From NCBI RefSeq assembly GCF_904849725.1, contig NC_058518.1:324406581-324470580 (forward strand): a stretch of 64,000 nt of DNA, in the 5' to 3' direction. Of the stretch, positions 11,916 to 23,159 are shown in pieces. Origin of the DNA: Hordeum vulgare subsp. vulgare. Lineage: Eukaryota > Streptophyta > Magnoliopsida > Poales > Poaceae. The notes below the pieces were generated by a model. The model did no database searches. It was not told the DNA's origin and saw only the letters and a list, made by a program, of their open reading frames with translations. The position numbers and the translations under genes were made by a program. How positions within the stretch are numbered: the first letter of the stretch is position 1; each line of letters starts with the position of its first letter.

Positions 11916-14900
11916 CGACCTTTGTCAACCTACGAGGTTTGTAGTAACTTGATCCAAAGCACTAATGATCACCATCATCAGCTTCCACTGCAATTGGTGT
12001 AGGCGCCATAGGAACAACTTCCTGCGCCCTGCTACACACTGGTTGAAGTGACGGTTCAATAACCTCATCAAGTTCCACCACTCTCCCACTCAATTCTTTC
12101 AAGAGAAACCTTTCCTCGAGAAAGCATCCATTTCTAGAAACAAACACTTTGCTTCTGGATCTGAGATAGGAGATGTATCCAATTGTTTTGGATATCCTAT
12201 GAAGATGCATTTATCCGCTTTGGGTTCGAGCTTATCAGACTAAAACCTTTTCACATAAGCATCGCAGCCCCAAACTTTCAAGAAACGATAGCTTAGATTT
12301 CTCTAAACCTCTTTCTATACTGTGTCATCTCAACGGAATTACGCGGTGCCCTATTTAAAGTGAATGCAGTTGTCTCTAATGCATAACCCATAAACGATAG
12401 TCGTAATTTGATAAGAGACATCATAGTATGGACCATATGAAATAGGTCGTGGCTATGACGTTCGGACACACCATCACACCATGGTGTTCTCGGTGGCCTG
12501 AATTGCAAAACAACTTCCGCATTGTCTTAACTGTGTACCAAAACTCGCAACTGAAATATTCATTTCTATGATCATATCGTAGACAGTTTATCCTCTTGTT
12601 ACGACGAACTTCACTCTGAAACTGCTTTGAACTTTTCAATATTTCAGACTTGTGATTCATCAAGTAAATACTCCTGTATCTACTCAAATCGTCAGGGAAG
12701 TAAGAACATAATGATATCCACTGCGTGCCTTAGTGCTCATTGGACTGCACACATCACAAATGCATTACTCCCAACAAGTTACTCTCTTGTTTCATGTGGC
12801 ATGTTTTGCATGTCTCAAGTGATTCAAAATCAAGTGAGTCCAAACGATCCATCTCTATGGAGTCTCTTCATGTATTTTATACCAACATGACTCAAGTGGC
12901 AGTGCCACAACTAAGTGGTACTATCATTACTACTTTGTATCTTTTGGCACCAATATTATGAACATGTGCAACACTACGATCGAGATTCAATAAACCATTG
13001 AGGGTAATTATTCAAGAAAATAGAATAACTATTATTCCCTTTAAATGAATAATTGTATTCCAATAAACACGATCCCAATCATGTTCATTCTCAACGCAAA
13101 CACCAAACAACAATTATTTAGGTTCTACCACCAATCACGATGATAGAGGGAGAGTGCGATGTTTGATCACATCAACCTTGCAAACACATCCAACACATAT
13201 CGTCACCTCGCCTTTAGCTAGTCTCCGTTTATACCGTAGCTTTCATTTCGAGTTACTAATCACTTAGCAACCGAACCGGTATCCAATACCCTCGTGCTAC
13301 TAGGAGTACTAGTAAAGTACACATCAATATCATGTATATCAAATATACTTCTGTCGACTTTGCCAGCCTTCTCATCCACCAAGTATCTAGGGTAGCTCCG
13401 CCTCAGTGACCGTTCCCCTCATAACACAAACACTTACTCTTGGGTTTGGGTTCAATCTTGGGTCTCTTCATTAGTGCAGCAAACTATTTTGCCGTTTCAT
13501 GAAGTATCCCTTCTATCCCTTGCCTTTCTTGAAACTGATGGTTTTACTAACCATCAACTATTGATGCTCCTTCTTGATTTCTACTTTCGAAGTGTCAAAC
13601 ATCGCGAATTGCTCAAGGATCATTGTATCTATCCTTGCTATATTATAGTTCATCACGAAGCTCTCACATCTTGGTGGCAGTGACTTTGGAGAACCATCAC
13701 TATCTCATCTGGAAGATTAACTCCCACTTGATTCAAGCGATTGTCGTACTCAGACAATCTAAGCACACGCTCAACGATTGAGCTTTTCTCGTTTTACTTC
13801 GTGGACAAAGAATCTTGTCGGAGATCTCATACCTCTTAACAAGGGCACGAGCATGAAATCTCAATTTCATCTTTTTGAACATCTCCTATGTTCTGCGACA
13901 TTTTCAAAACGTCTTCGGCGCCTTGCTTCTAAGCCATTAAGTATTGCGCACTGAACTATCATGTAGTCATCAAAGACGTGTATGTTAGATGTTCGCAACA
14001 TCCACAGACGACGCCCGAGGTGCAGCACACCGAGTCGTGCATTAAGGACATAAGCCTTCTGCGCAGCAATGAGGACAATCCTCAGTTTTACGGACTCAGT
14101 CCGCAAAGTTGCTACTATCAACTTTCAACTAAATTTTCTCTAGGAACATATAAAAACAGCAGAGCTATAGCGCAAGCTACATTGTAATTCTCAAAGACCA
14201 ATAGACTATGTTCATGATAATTAGTTCAATTAATCATATTACTTAAGAACTCCCACTCAAAAAATAAATCTCTCTAGTCATTTGAGAGGTACATGATCCA
14301 AATCTACTATCTCAAGTCTAATCATCACGTGAGTCGAGAATAGTTTCAATGGTAAGCATCTCTATGCTAATCATATCAACTATACGATTCATGCTCAACC
14401 TTTTGGTCTCTTGTGTTCCGAGGCCATGTCTACACATGCTAGGCTCGTCAAGTTTAACCCGAGTGTTCCACGTGTGCAACTGTTTTGCACCCGTTGTATG
14501 TGAACGTTGAGTCTATCACACCCGATCATCACTTGGTGTCTCGAAACGACGAACTGTCGGAACGGTGCACAGTCGGGGAGAACACAATTTGAGCTTGAAA
14601 TTTTAGTGAGAGATCACCTCATAATGCTACCGTCATTCTAAGCATAATAAGGTGCATAAAGGATTAACATCACATGCAATTCATAAGTGACATGATATGA
14701 CCATCATCAAGTGCTCCTTGATCTCCATCACCAAAGCACCGGTATGATCTTCTTGTCACCGGCGCCACACCATGATCTCCATCATCGTGCCGCCGTCGAG
14801 GTTGTCATGTATGCTATTCTATTACTACTAAAGCTACATCCTAGCAATATAGTAAACGCATCTGCAAACACAAACGTTAGTTTAAAGACAACCCTATGGC

Positions 14901-15404
14901 TCCTGCCGGTTGCCGTAGCATCGACGTGCAAGTCGATATTAACTATTACAACATGATCATATCATACATCCAATATATCACATCACGTCGTTGGCCATAT
15001 CACATCACAAGCATACCCTCCAAAAACAAGTTAGACGTCCTCTAATTGTTGTTGCATGATTTACGTGGTTATCATGGGTATCTAGTAGGATCGCATCTTA
15101 CTTACGCAAACACCACAACGGAGATGTATGAATTGCTATTTAAGCTCTCTCCAAGGACCTCCTCGGTCAAATCCGATTCAACTAAAGTTGGAGAAACCGA
15201 GACTCGCCAGTCATCTTTGAGCAACGGGGTTGCTCGTAGCGATGAAACCAGTCTCTCGTAAGCGTACGAGTAATGTCGGTCCGAGCCGCTTCGATCCAAC
15301 AATACCGCGGAATCAAGAAAAGACTAAGGAGGGCAAAAAATCGCACATCACCGCCCACAAAAACTTTTGTGATCTACTCGAGATAATATCTACGCATGAA
15401 CCTA
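11916..15404 (-). pseudogene. Copia A gag, protease and integrase remnant
   Basis: This is the 5' half of Copia A on the minus strand. Integrase: about 12690-12300 with YLMNHKS, GVSERHS and GYALETTAFTLNRAP. The linker after integrase is about 12210-11960 with KVFVSRNGCFLEE and VELDEVIEP. Protease: VLDTGSVAK near 13290-13262. A degenerate zinc knuckle (CYEGNGH) lies near 13440-13400. The gag part (about 13450-15300) is too decayed to follow. Numerous frameshifts and stops show an old, dead copy. Confidence 0.82.
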
Positions 15405-15416
15405 GCTCTGATACCA
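15405..15416 (-). other. Copia A primer-binding site (initiator Met)
   Basis: Minus-strand TGGTATCAGAGC, complementary to the 3' end of initiator tRNA-Met, one base inside the 5' LTR end. It fixes the LTR boundary at 15418. Confidence 0.92.
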
Positions 15417-15417
15417 C

Positions 15418-16614
15418 TGTTGAGGAACGTCGCATGGGAAACAAAAAATTTCCTACGCGCATGAAGACCTATCATGGTGATGTCCATCTACGAGAGGGGA
15501 TTTCCGATCTACGTACCCTTGTAGATCGCACAGCAGGAAGCGTTAAGAAACGTGGTTGATGTAGTGGAACGTCCTCACGTCCCTCGATCCGCCCCGCGAA
15601 CCGTCCCAAGAACCGTCCCGCGATCCGTCCCACGATCCGCTCCAATCTAGTGCCAAACGGACGGCACCTCCGCGTTCAGCACACGTGCCGCTCGACGATG
15701 ATCTCGGCCTTCTTGATCCAGCAAGAGAGACGGAGAGGTAGATGAGTTCTCCGGCAGCATGACGGCACTCCGGAGGTTGGTGATGATCTATCTCAGCAGG
15801 GCTCTGCCCGAGCTCCGCAGAAATACGATCTAGAGGAAAAACCGTGGAGGTATGTGGTTGGGCTGCCGTGGCAAAGTTGTCGCAAATCAGCCCTAATACC
15901 TCAGTATATATAGGAGGGACGGAGGGGACCTTGCCTTGAGGCTCAAGGAGCCCCAAGGGGTCGGCCGAAGTGGGGGGAGGAGGATTCCTCCTCCAATCCT
16001 AGTCCAACTAGGATTGGAAGGTGGAGTCCTTCTCTATTTTCCCACTTCCCCCTTTTTTCTTTTCTCTTTGATTTTCTTTCTCTCTTGCGCAGGGGCCTTC
16101 TTGGGCTTTCCCACCAGCCCACTAAGGGCTGGTGCGGCACCCCTAAGGCCTATGGGCTTCCCCGGGGTGGGCTGCCCCCCCCCCCCCCCGGTGAACATCC
16201 GGAACCCATTCGTCACTCCCGGTACATTCCCGGTAATGCCAAAAACTTTCCGGTAATCAAATGAGGTCATCCTATATATCAATCTTTGTCTTCGGACCAT
16301 TCCGGAAACCCTTGTGAAGTCCGTGGTCTCATCCGGGACTCCGAACAACATTCGGTAACCAACCATATAACCCAAATACGCATAACACAACGCCGAACCT
16401 TAAGTGTGCAGACCCTGCGGGTTCGAGAACTATGTAGACATGACCCGAGGGACTCCTCGGTCAATATCCAATTGCGGGACCTGGATGCCCATATTGGATC
16501 CTACATATTCTACGAAGATCTTATCTTTCGAACCTCAGTGCCAAGGATTCATATAATCCCGTATGTCATTCCCTTTGTCCTTCGGTATGTTTACTTGCCC
16601 GAGATTCGATCGTC
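15418..16614 (-). repeat. Copia A 5' LTR, truncated (about 1.2 of 1.8 kb)
   Basis: Matches 461-1644 of the 3' LTR and stops abruptly after GATCGTCA at 16614. The 5'-terminal roughly 0.65 kb, including the TGTTGGAAATATG start, is missing. The sequence beyond belongs to J's LTR. Confidence 0.9.
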
Positions 16615-19600
16615 ATCAACTATCGTCTGAAACAATCACAGTCAGACACACAACTAGCAGAACAAAAGTGCTATATAAAATAGAAGTTATATTTTTCTTG
16701 GACCTCTCTGGTCATAAGAAAAATACCTGAAGTTTGCCATAGGAGGTTTGGATCGTCAGGGATTTCTGAATGGAGGAAAGAAGGAGTAGGGGATTCTTTA
16801 TGAAGCCCACAGAAAATATTATGACAAAAATGAGTGGAGGCACACATTTAACAAAGAATAATTTAGAAATATTTAGGAAGTTGTTTCACTGATTTGGAGT
16901 TGAGGTGAATATTCTATGGATTTTCTAATACTAGATAAATAGCAATAGGAATCTATTCAATTAATGCAATAGAATAAAGCCTGATAAAAATGTTGACCAA
17001 GGCTTCAAAAATGGGGCATGATATTAGATGGCTCTGGAAATTGGAATCACTCCATTTGGAGTTGATTTGAATCCTACATGATTTTTGAAAGGGGAGCTAG
17101 AAGCATCCCAAATCTGTATTTAAATACAAATATAGTATGAAAGTTGTTTGGAAAAATGTGCAAAGCACATATTTGGATAGCTCCTGATTTTAGAGACGTG
17201 CAGAAATTTGAATCATTAGATTTTGAGCAAGAATGAATTTAATATGGAATTTTGAAGTTTACTCATAAAGAAAAAACAGAGCAAAGGGCCACCAGGAATG
17301 CTATTAAGCGCTCAGGGAGACTGATAGACAGATGGGCCGGCCCAACAGCATAGACTCACTAGCGAAGGGCCATGGTGGAAGCGCATCGCCAGGAATATGC
17401 CTCCCTCCGGGGAAGACGGTTTTTCACCAAATCTCGTCTCCACTTAACCTCGCAGTGGGGTCGCGTGGTTGTGGCTTAGGCAGACGTGTGGGTCGAGGAG
17501 TACATGGGGCCCGCTGGCAGGAGCTTCTTCTTCCTCCCGCCTCTACCAACCGAAGGGGAGCACAGGGCACCGACGCCGCTCGCCACGACCTGCGCTGCGT
17601 CCAGCAAGGCCTGGCCTCCCGGAGCCATGGGAAGGCGACGACCTGGAGGGGAGGAGTGCGCTGTGAACCCCAGGGAAGGATCCGGCTGCTGCCAGCGCTT
17701 GCTAGGGCCGATGGTTGCGATGGACCAGGTCGGGGAGCTTGATTTGGTGACGGAGATCAAGCTCTGGAGCGCCATGAAGGTGGGTGGAGGCATTGGAGGG
17801 ACTAGGGGAAGCTCAGAAGGGGAGGAGAGGGCTCGGGAGAGCTGAATTTGCAGCGAGACCATGGCGGCACCTTGCAGCCATTGGAGAGAAAGAGAGCTCC
17901 AGAGGGAGATTGGGGAGGTCCGAGAGATTTCTAGGGAGAGGGAAGATCGGGGGAGAGCCAGAGAGGGCTCAGGGAAGAGGGAATAAGAGGGTAAGAGAAA
18001 GAGGGAGCTCGGGAGCTATTGGAGCTTCGGTGCATGGGGAGAGCACGCGCGCCAGGGTATGTTTGGCCGCATCTAGGCGTCGGGATGGGTTGGACTGGTC
18101 AAGGGGAGTGCCCTGGCACGCTGGTACACGCGGCCCTTGAGGGACCCAAGGTGCAGGACGGAGAAATGGTGCAGAGCACCGTTTCTGCATGCTGCCAGCA
18201 CGGTCACCATGGCCACTTGTGTCCACGGGGCTGCTAAGACAAGTCAAATATGTCCAGCACGTCGGGCACACATGCTGGAAGGAGACTCAGGAATTTGGTT
18301 GCATCTGGGGCTGGTTTGAACTGCTTTTGACTGAGGTTAACATTCCAGCAGGAAACTAGGGGCTGGCACAAGTGGTTTCCAGAGGGAAAACCTTGGGGTG
18401 AAACCATGTCCTAGAGCACCTCATATGGAAAGACTACACTACTGCAAAATTTCAGCTCAAGAGGAGGAAAGTAGTAAGTACTTGTTGTACAAGGCTACAT
18501 TTCACCCAGAAATGAAGTTTCAGATGGGCTGCTCATATTTCCCACATGAGCATACTATATTATGATATGAAATGGTGCATTAGCATGTTAGGGATGCCCT
18601 GGAAGAATGAGAGGGCCTTGTCTTAAGCAGAAGTGGGGCAAGACGGGTAAAGATGTCAATCCTAGGGTGAAAATGAGAAGTAGCTACATGGAGCCTCTCT
18701 CCAATAATTGACCAGTGGCAATGGAAATGTTACTGGAGGTAAAATGTAACTATATGAAGTTGTGGTAGAAAGTTGAGCTCAAGGGTTAAAGTGGAAGGGG
18801 CCAAAGTAGCCAAAAAAGTGAATGCACACAAGGTGTTTGATGAATGATAGAGCAACCAGATGGACTTCAATGGATATGAAACTTAACATGATCCAATAGT
18901 AGATAAAAATAAGCTTGGACACCAAATTTGGGATTTGGTGGACAAGATTTCCAATGCAGACTTGGGAAACCCATGAAATGGGCAGAAATGGCTTTCTGCT
19001 TACAAATCCATTCAAATCAATTCCCACAAATCCAATATTTGGTGTGGGAACATTATTTGAGCACTAAGGCATGCGCAAAAAGTTTGGGGTCAACTGGAGA
19101 AACTTTATAATGTAAAGTTTCCCAAAGTCAGAAATCAACAAAGAGGGTTTTGAGGGGCTTGGGACAAGTTCTTCTATTATCCTTGATGCACCACTTGGTG
19201 TGGATGCATTATTGGAGTATAAGAACATGTCCACCAAATTTAAGCACAATTGAGGACACTTGACAATGTAGAGTTGCTCAAATTTGGATATGCACATATA
19301 GTGTTTTAGAATAATTAGGGGCTTCAAATCAACTTGGATTGAGATGAAACTTGGCAAGATCATCAAACATATCATAGGTGACATGATGGAATTTTACTAG
19401 AATTTATTGAGAATATTTCTTATAGAAATATTCCAAAAGCTTGAAATAGGAAGGAAGGGTTTTGAAGGGATTTGCCCAATATTTTGAACATGACCATGTG
19501 TTGAAACTCACATATATGGAATATATATGTCCATTGAGTTTCCCTAAATTTTCTCAAATATTTTGAAAGCAATAAAAATAACTTTCCTTCACAAGAGACC

Positions 19601-20043
19601 ATTTCTGGCCTCACACGAAGGCATTTAAGTAAAATAGTAAAATAACCTTTAAAATAATAACATGGTGGTTTTGGGAAGTCATTTTGATAATGGGTTTTAA
19701 ATAAAATAATTGGTGCAAAATAAATTCCCTAATTTGAGGACTTGTAGTACAAATCTCAACTCAGGGGTTTTGAAAGCTTAATTCAAAGAAATGCTTTTTG
19801 GTGAAAATAATATTTGGTAAAAATAGTTTCTGGTCCTAAACACATGGCATGATCATTAGGCAGGAGTTTTGGGCTAAGGAGGTGAGTCTGAAGAGTAACA
19901 GGAATTGTTGAGAATCAAACACAAGCATTCAAGCAAGTAAGCAGACAACAGTCACTTCAAGCATCACAAGCATTCACAAAAAAAATTGGTCCTAATTTTT
20001 GAAATAAGTTAGTTTGTGAGGAAAGCTAAACACAGGGTGTTAC
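16615..20043 (-). repeat. J 3' LTR, second piece
   Basis: On the minus strand it starts TGTAACACCCTGTG at 20043. It aligns segment by segment with about 48760-51368 of solo LTR C, for example the CCACAAATCC...GGTGTGGGA block at 19020-19050 versus 50590-50615 and the ATTGAGAATATTTC block near 19408 versus 50816. It includes a GC-rich block (17330-18250) matching 49130-50220. Open frames in this block are Arg/Gly-rich and I do not regard them as genes. Confidence 0.82.
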
Positions 20044-20877
20044 AGACCTTACCCTCTTAAGAAAATCTCGTCCCCGAGATTTCTAGGCTAGGGGTTGAAG
20101 AGATACAAACTCTTTAGTCGGAGGTAGTCTTCATGTCCCCATGTTGCTGTTGTGGGTCTTGAGGTGCTTGATGATACAACTTTGAATGCTCCGCATGTCC
20201 TTGCTTGACCGAGAGCGGGGTTCCGGCAATAAGTTAGGCTTGACTGAGGGTCAAAGGCTTGGTGAACGAAGTCCTTGTAAGGTCCTTGCTTGCGAGTGTA
20301 TTCCAAGGTCGGAATACGTGGCAAGATAGTGTGTCTAGGTTCTGGTCCTCGGGCTGGCCGGTTAGTGACATCTAGATGTCTCGTGTTAGAATTTACGGTC
20401 AAGGTCCTTGCGTAGCTCCCTGCTGACAGGGAAGTCCTTGACTCCCTTAAGACATACAAGCTATGGTCGCGGGTGGTCTTCATCCTCGAGGGTGTTGCAG
20501 TGGTCTTCGAAGGCTTCTCGCTAAAGGTCTGGGTTGGGTCTTGCTCACGAGTCTAAGCTCAAAGACTCGGAGTAGAGAAGATGCCCTACCATCTCTGAGG
20601 GTTCGCGAGGGGTTCTAGATGATCTGGCTATCCAAGAGTATAGACCAGTCATCCACTCCCAAGGTCCGCGGCTCGGCAAGCGGGTGAATCACCTTTAGCA
20701 GGCTTCCACCATGATCCAATTAGGAATCTCGTCCTTGATTTGGACCGAGAAGAAGCCGTCTGATTCTCTCGCTTGTCCGAAGGCTTCATCGTCTTGAATC
20801 GTCGAGGCTTCTTGACGTCGTTGATGTAGTCGGTGCACGGTCGGTGGTTGACTTCTATTACTTCTTCGTCATTGTCG
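20044..20877 (-). other. J internal region, PPT-proximal part
   Basis: Non-coding. Next to the LTR the minus strand reads AAGAGGGTAAGGTC, a plausible PPT. It is preceded by an AATCTCGGGGACGAGATT block typical of the 3' end of chromovirus-type gypsy elements. The region ends with TGTCG (20873-20877), the left TSD copy of solo LTR C. No protein is seen. Confidence 0.75.
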
Positions 20878-21220
20878 TGTGGGGACCCCGACTTACGAGT
20901 CGAGATCGCCGTGCTCAGTGATCCGAGAGATCAATGCTCACCGAACACAGATATCGAATAAAAGAGTCTTACATCCAAGTACCGATTATTACAACACATG
21001 ACCGAATGGTCAAGTTCTCAAATAGGGCCTAAGGCCAAATCATACTGATACATCTAATAGCGGAAATCAAAGGGGCTAAGAGGGTGCCCATGCCATCAAG
21101 CCTACACCGACAGGCATTCTGACTCGGAAGCGTCCTAGTTTGCAGGGGCGTCTCCGAAGACGTACTCATCTCCAAACTCCGGTCCCTCCATGTCTGGTCA
21201 ATAACATAACCAGTGGCAAG

Positions 21221-21574
21221 TGAGACGTCCATTTTGCATCATGTTTTCATGTTGATATTTATCGCTTCTTTGGCTGTTATTTCACTTCATGGTACAATTC
21301 TTATGCCTTTTCTCTCTTATTTTGCAAGGTTTACATGAAGAGGGAGAATGCCAGCAACTGGAATTCTAGCATGAAAGTGGAGCAAAGTTGAGATACTTAT
21401 TCTGCGCAACTCCAAACGCTGTAAAAATCAACGAGGATTCTTTCCCGGATTTATAAAAAATACTGGGCCAAAGAAGTGCCAGAGGGGCGCCAGGGGTTGG
21501 CCACAAGCCTGCACGGCGCGGCCACCCCCCCCCCCCCAAGCCGCACCATGAGGGCTTGTGGGCAACCTGTTGGC
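21221..21574 (+). repeat. D 5' LTR, first piece
   Basis: Starts TGAGACGTCCATTTTG (3' copy: TGATACGTCC...). It is interrupted at 21574 by element E. The stem arms CCACAAGCC (21501-21509) and GGCTTGTGG (21553-21561) flank a C-run. Confidence 0.92.
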
Positions 21575-23093
21575 TGATACGTCTCCGTCGTATCTACTTT
21601 TCTGAACTCTTTTGCCCTTGTTTTGGACTCTAATTTGCATGATTTGAATGGAACTAACCCGGACTGAATCTGTTTTCAGCAGAATTGCCATGGTGTTGTT
21701 TTTGTGCAGAAATAAAAGTTCTCGGAATGTCCTGAAAATTTACGGAGATTTTTTTCTGGAATAAAAGAAAAATACCTCCGCAAAGATCCACCGGAGGGGG
21801 CGTGCCAGTGGGCCACAAGCCCACAGGCCGCGACCACCCCCTAGGTCGTGCCGTGCAGGCTTGTGGGGCCCACGTGACACCACTACCCCCAATATCAGCT
21901 CTATATCTTCTGTTTCGCCAGGAAAAAATGAGAGAGAAGGTTTCATCGCGTTTTGAGATACGGAGACGCTGCCACATCCTGTTCTTCATCTGGAGGGCAG
22001 ATCTGGAGTCCGTTTCGGGCTCCGGAGAGGGGAAATCATCGCCATCGTCATCATCAACCTTTCTCCATCGACAATTCCATGATGATCTTCATCGTTCATG
22101 AGTACTCTCATCGTAGGCTTGCTAGACGGTGATGAGTTGGATGAGATCTATCATGTAATCGAGTTAGTTCTTGACGGGGATTGAACCCTAGTATCCACTA
22201 TGTTCTAGATTGATGTTGCTACTACTTGGCTATGCTTAATTCTTGTCACTAGGGCCCGAGTGCCATGATTTTAGACCCGGCAACCCCGGAGTGACAATAG
22301 CCGGAACCACTCCCGGAGATGACCATAGTATGAGGAGTTCATGTATTCACCGCGTGTTAATGCGTTGGTCTGGTTCTTTATTAAAAGGAGAACCTGAATA
22401 TCCCGTAGTTTCCATTAGGACCCCGCTGCCACGGGAGGGATGGACAATAGATGTCATGCAAGGTCTTTTCCCTAAGCACGTATGACTACATACGGAATAC
22501 ATGCCTACATTAGATTGATGAACGGGAGCTAGGCACATATCTCTCCGTGTTATAGCTGTTACATGATGAATCACATCCGTCACACTCATCCATCACCGAT
22601 CCACTGCCTACAAGTCTTTTACTGCTGGTCCTCGCTACGTTACTTTGCATAGGCTTGTCCCTTGCTACAAAAGGGATTGGGCCACTTTGCTACTACTGTC
22701 ACTTTGCTGCTATTGTTGCTACTGCTGTTACTTTGCTGTTGCTGCTACTGTTGTTCCTTGCTACTCCGCTGGTACTTGTTGCAAGACTTTTCTGAAGCAG
22801 TTGTTGGGGAAGAATAGTCCCCCGTCAACGTGCTATTTACTAGCGCCATTGATACAACAGTTAGGAATAGTCTGCCGTCAACATATCGTTTCTGGCACCG
22901 TTGCTATCATGCGACTTTGCTACTGATACTTTGCTTGCAGACACTAATCTTTCAGGTGTGGTTTGAATCTGACACATTCAGCTGCTAATACTTGAGAATA
23001 TTCTTTCGCTTCCCGTCTTGGCGAATCAACAAATTTGGGTTGAATACTCTACCCTCAAAAATTAATGCGATCCCATACGCTTGTGGGACATCA
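21575..23093 (+). repeat. E 5' LTR (1519 bp)
   Basis: Starts TGATACGTCTCCGTCGTATC and ends GGGACATCA. Relative to the 3' LTR it lacks about 92 bp near 22275. Stem arms are CCACAAGCC at 21813-21821 and GGCTTGTGG at 21858-21866, followed by a TATAT at 21902-21906. A (TGC)-rich stretch of Cys codon-like repeats lies near 22690-22760. Confidence 0.92.
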
Positions 23094-23103
23094 AGGCTTT
23101 TTT

Positions 23104-23121
23104 TGGCACCGTTGCCGGGGA
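23104..23121 (+). other. E primer-binding site (tRNA-Asp type)
   Basis: TGGCACCGTTGCCGGGGA, 10 bp inside the 5' LTR end. Confidence 0.85.
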
Positions 23122-23159
23122 ACCACTGCTATATTCTCTGAGTCACTTGGGATTTACGT

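Larger units (their letters stand above)
461..16614 (-). mobile_element. Copia element A (WIS/Angela/BARE1 type), truncated, hosting B
   Basis: This is a Ty1/copia retrotransposon on the minus strand. Its 3' LTR is at 461-2291, then PPT, RNase H/RT remnants, the inserted gypsy element B, integrase, protease and gag remnants, an initiator-Met PBS, and a 5' LTR truncated at 16614. The order gag-PR-INT-RT-RNH is that of copia elements. All frames are heavily broken, so this is an old copy. It inserted into J's 3' LTR with probable TSD TAGTC on the left. The right TSD was lost with the 5' end of the 5' LTR. Its own net length is about 8.0 kb without B. Confidence 0.9.

Noticed and set aside
15405..15416. 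Possible tRNA gene fragments at the primer-binding sites
   Set aside because: Only 12-18 nt complementary to tRNA 3' ends, each at an LTR edge: primer sites, not genes. No cloverleaf was seen.
17332..18271. Overlapping open frames in a GC-rich block, as a possible host gene
   Set aside because: The block aligns with 49130-50220 as part of the same LTR family; frames are Arg/Gly-rich, differ between the two copies and lack any known domain.
22640..22930. Cys/Leu-rich 93-codon frame in E's LTR (and its copy at 29331-29612)
   Set aside because: Arises from a TGC/TAC-rich simple stretch in the LTR; no domain, and the frame differs in length and sequence between LTRs.
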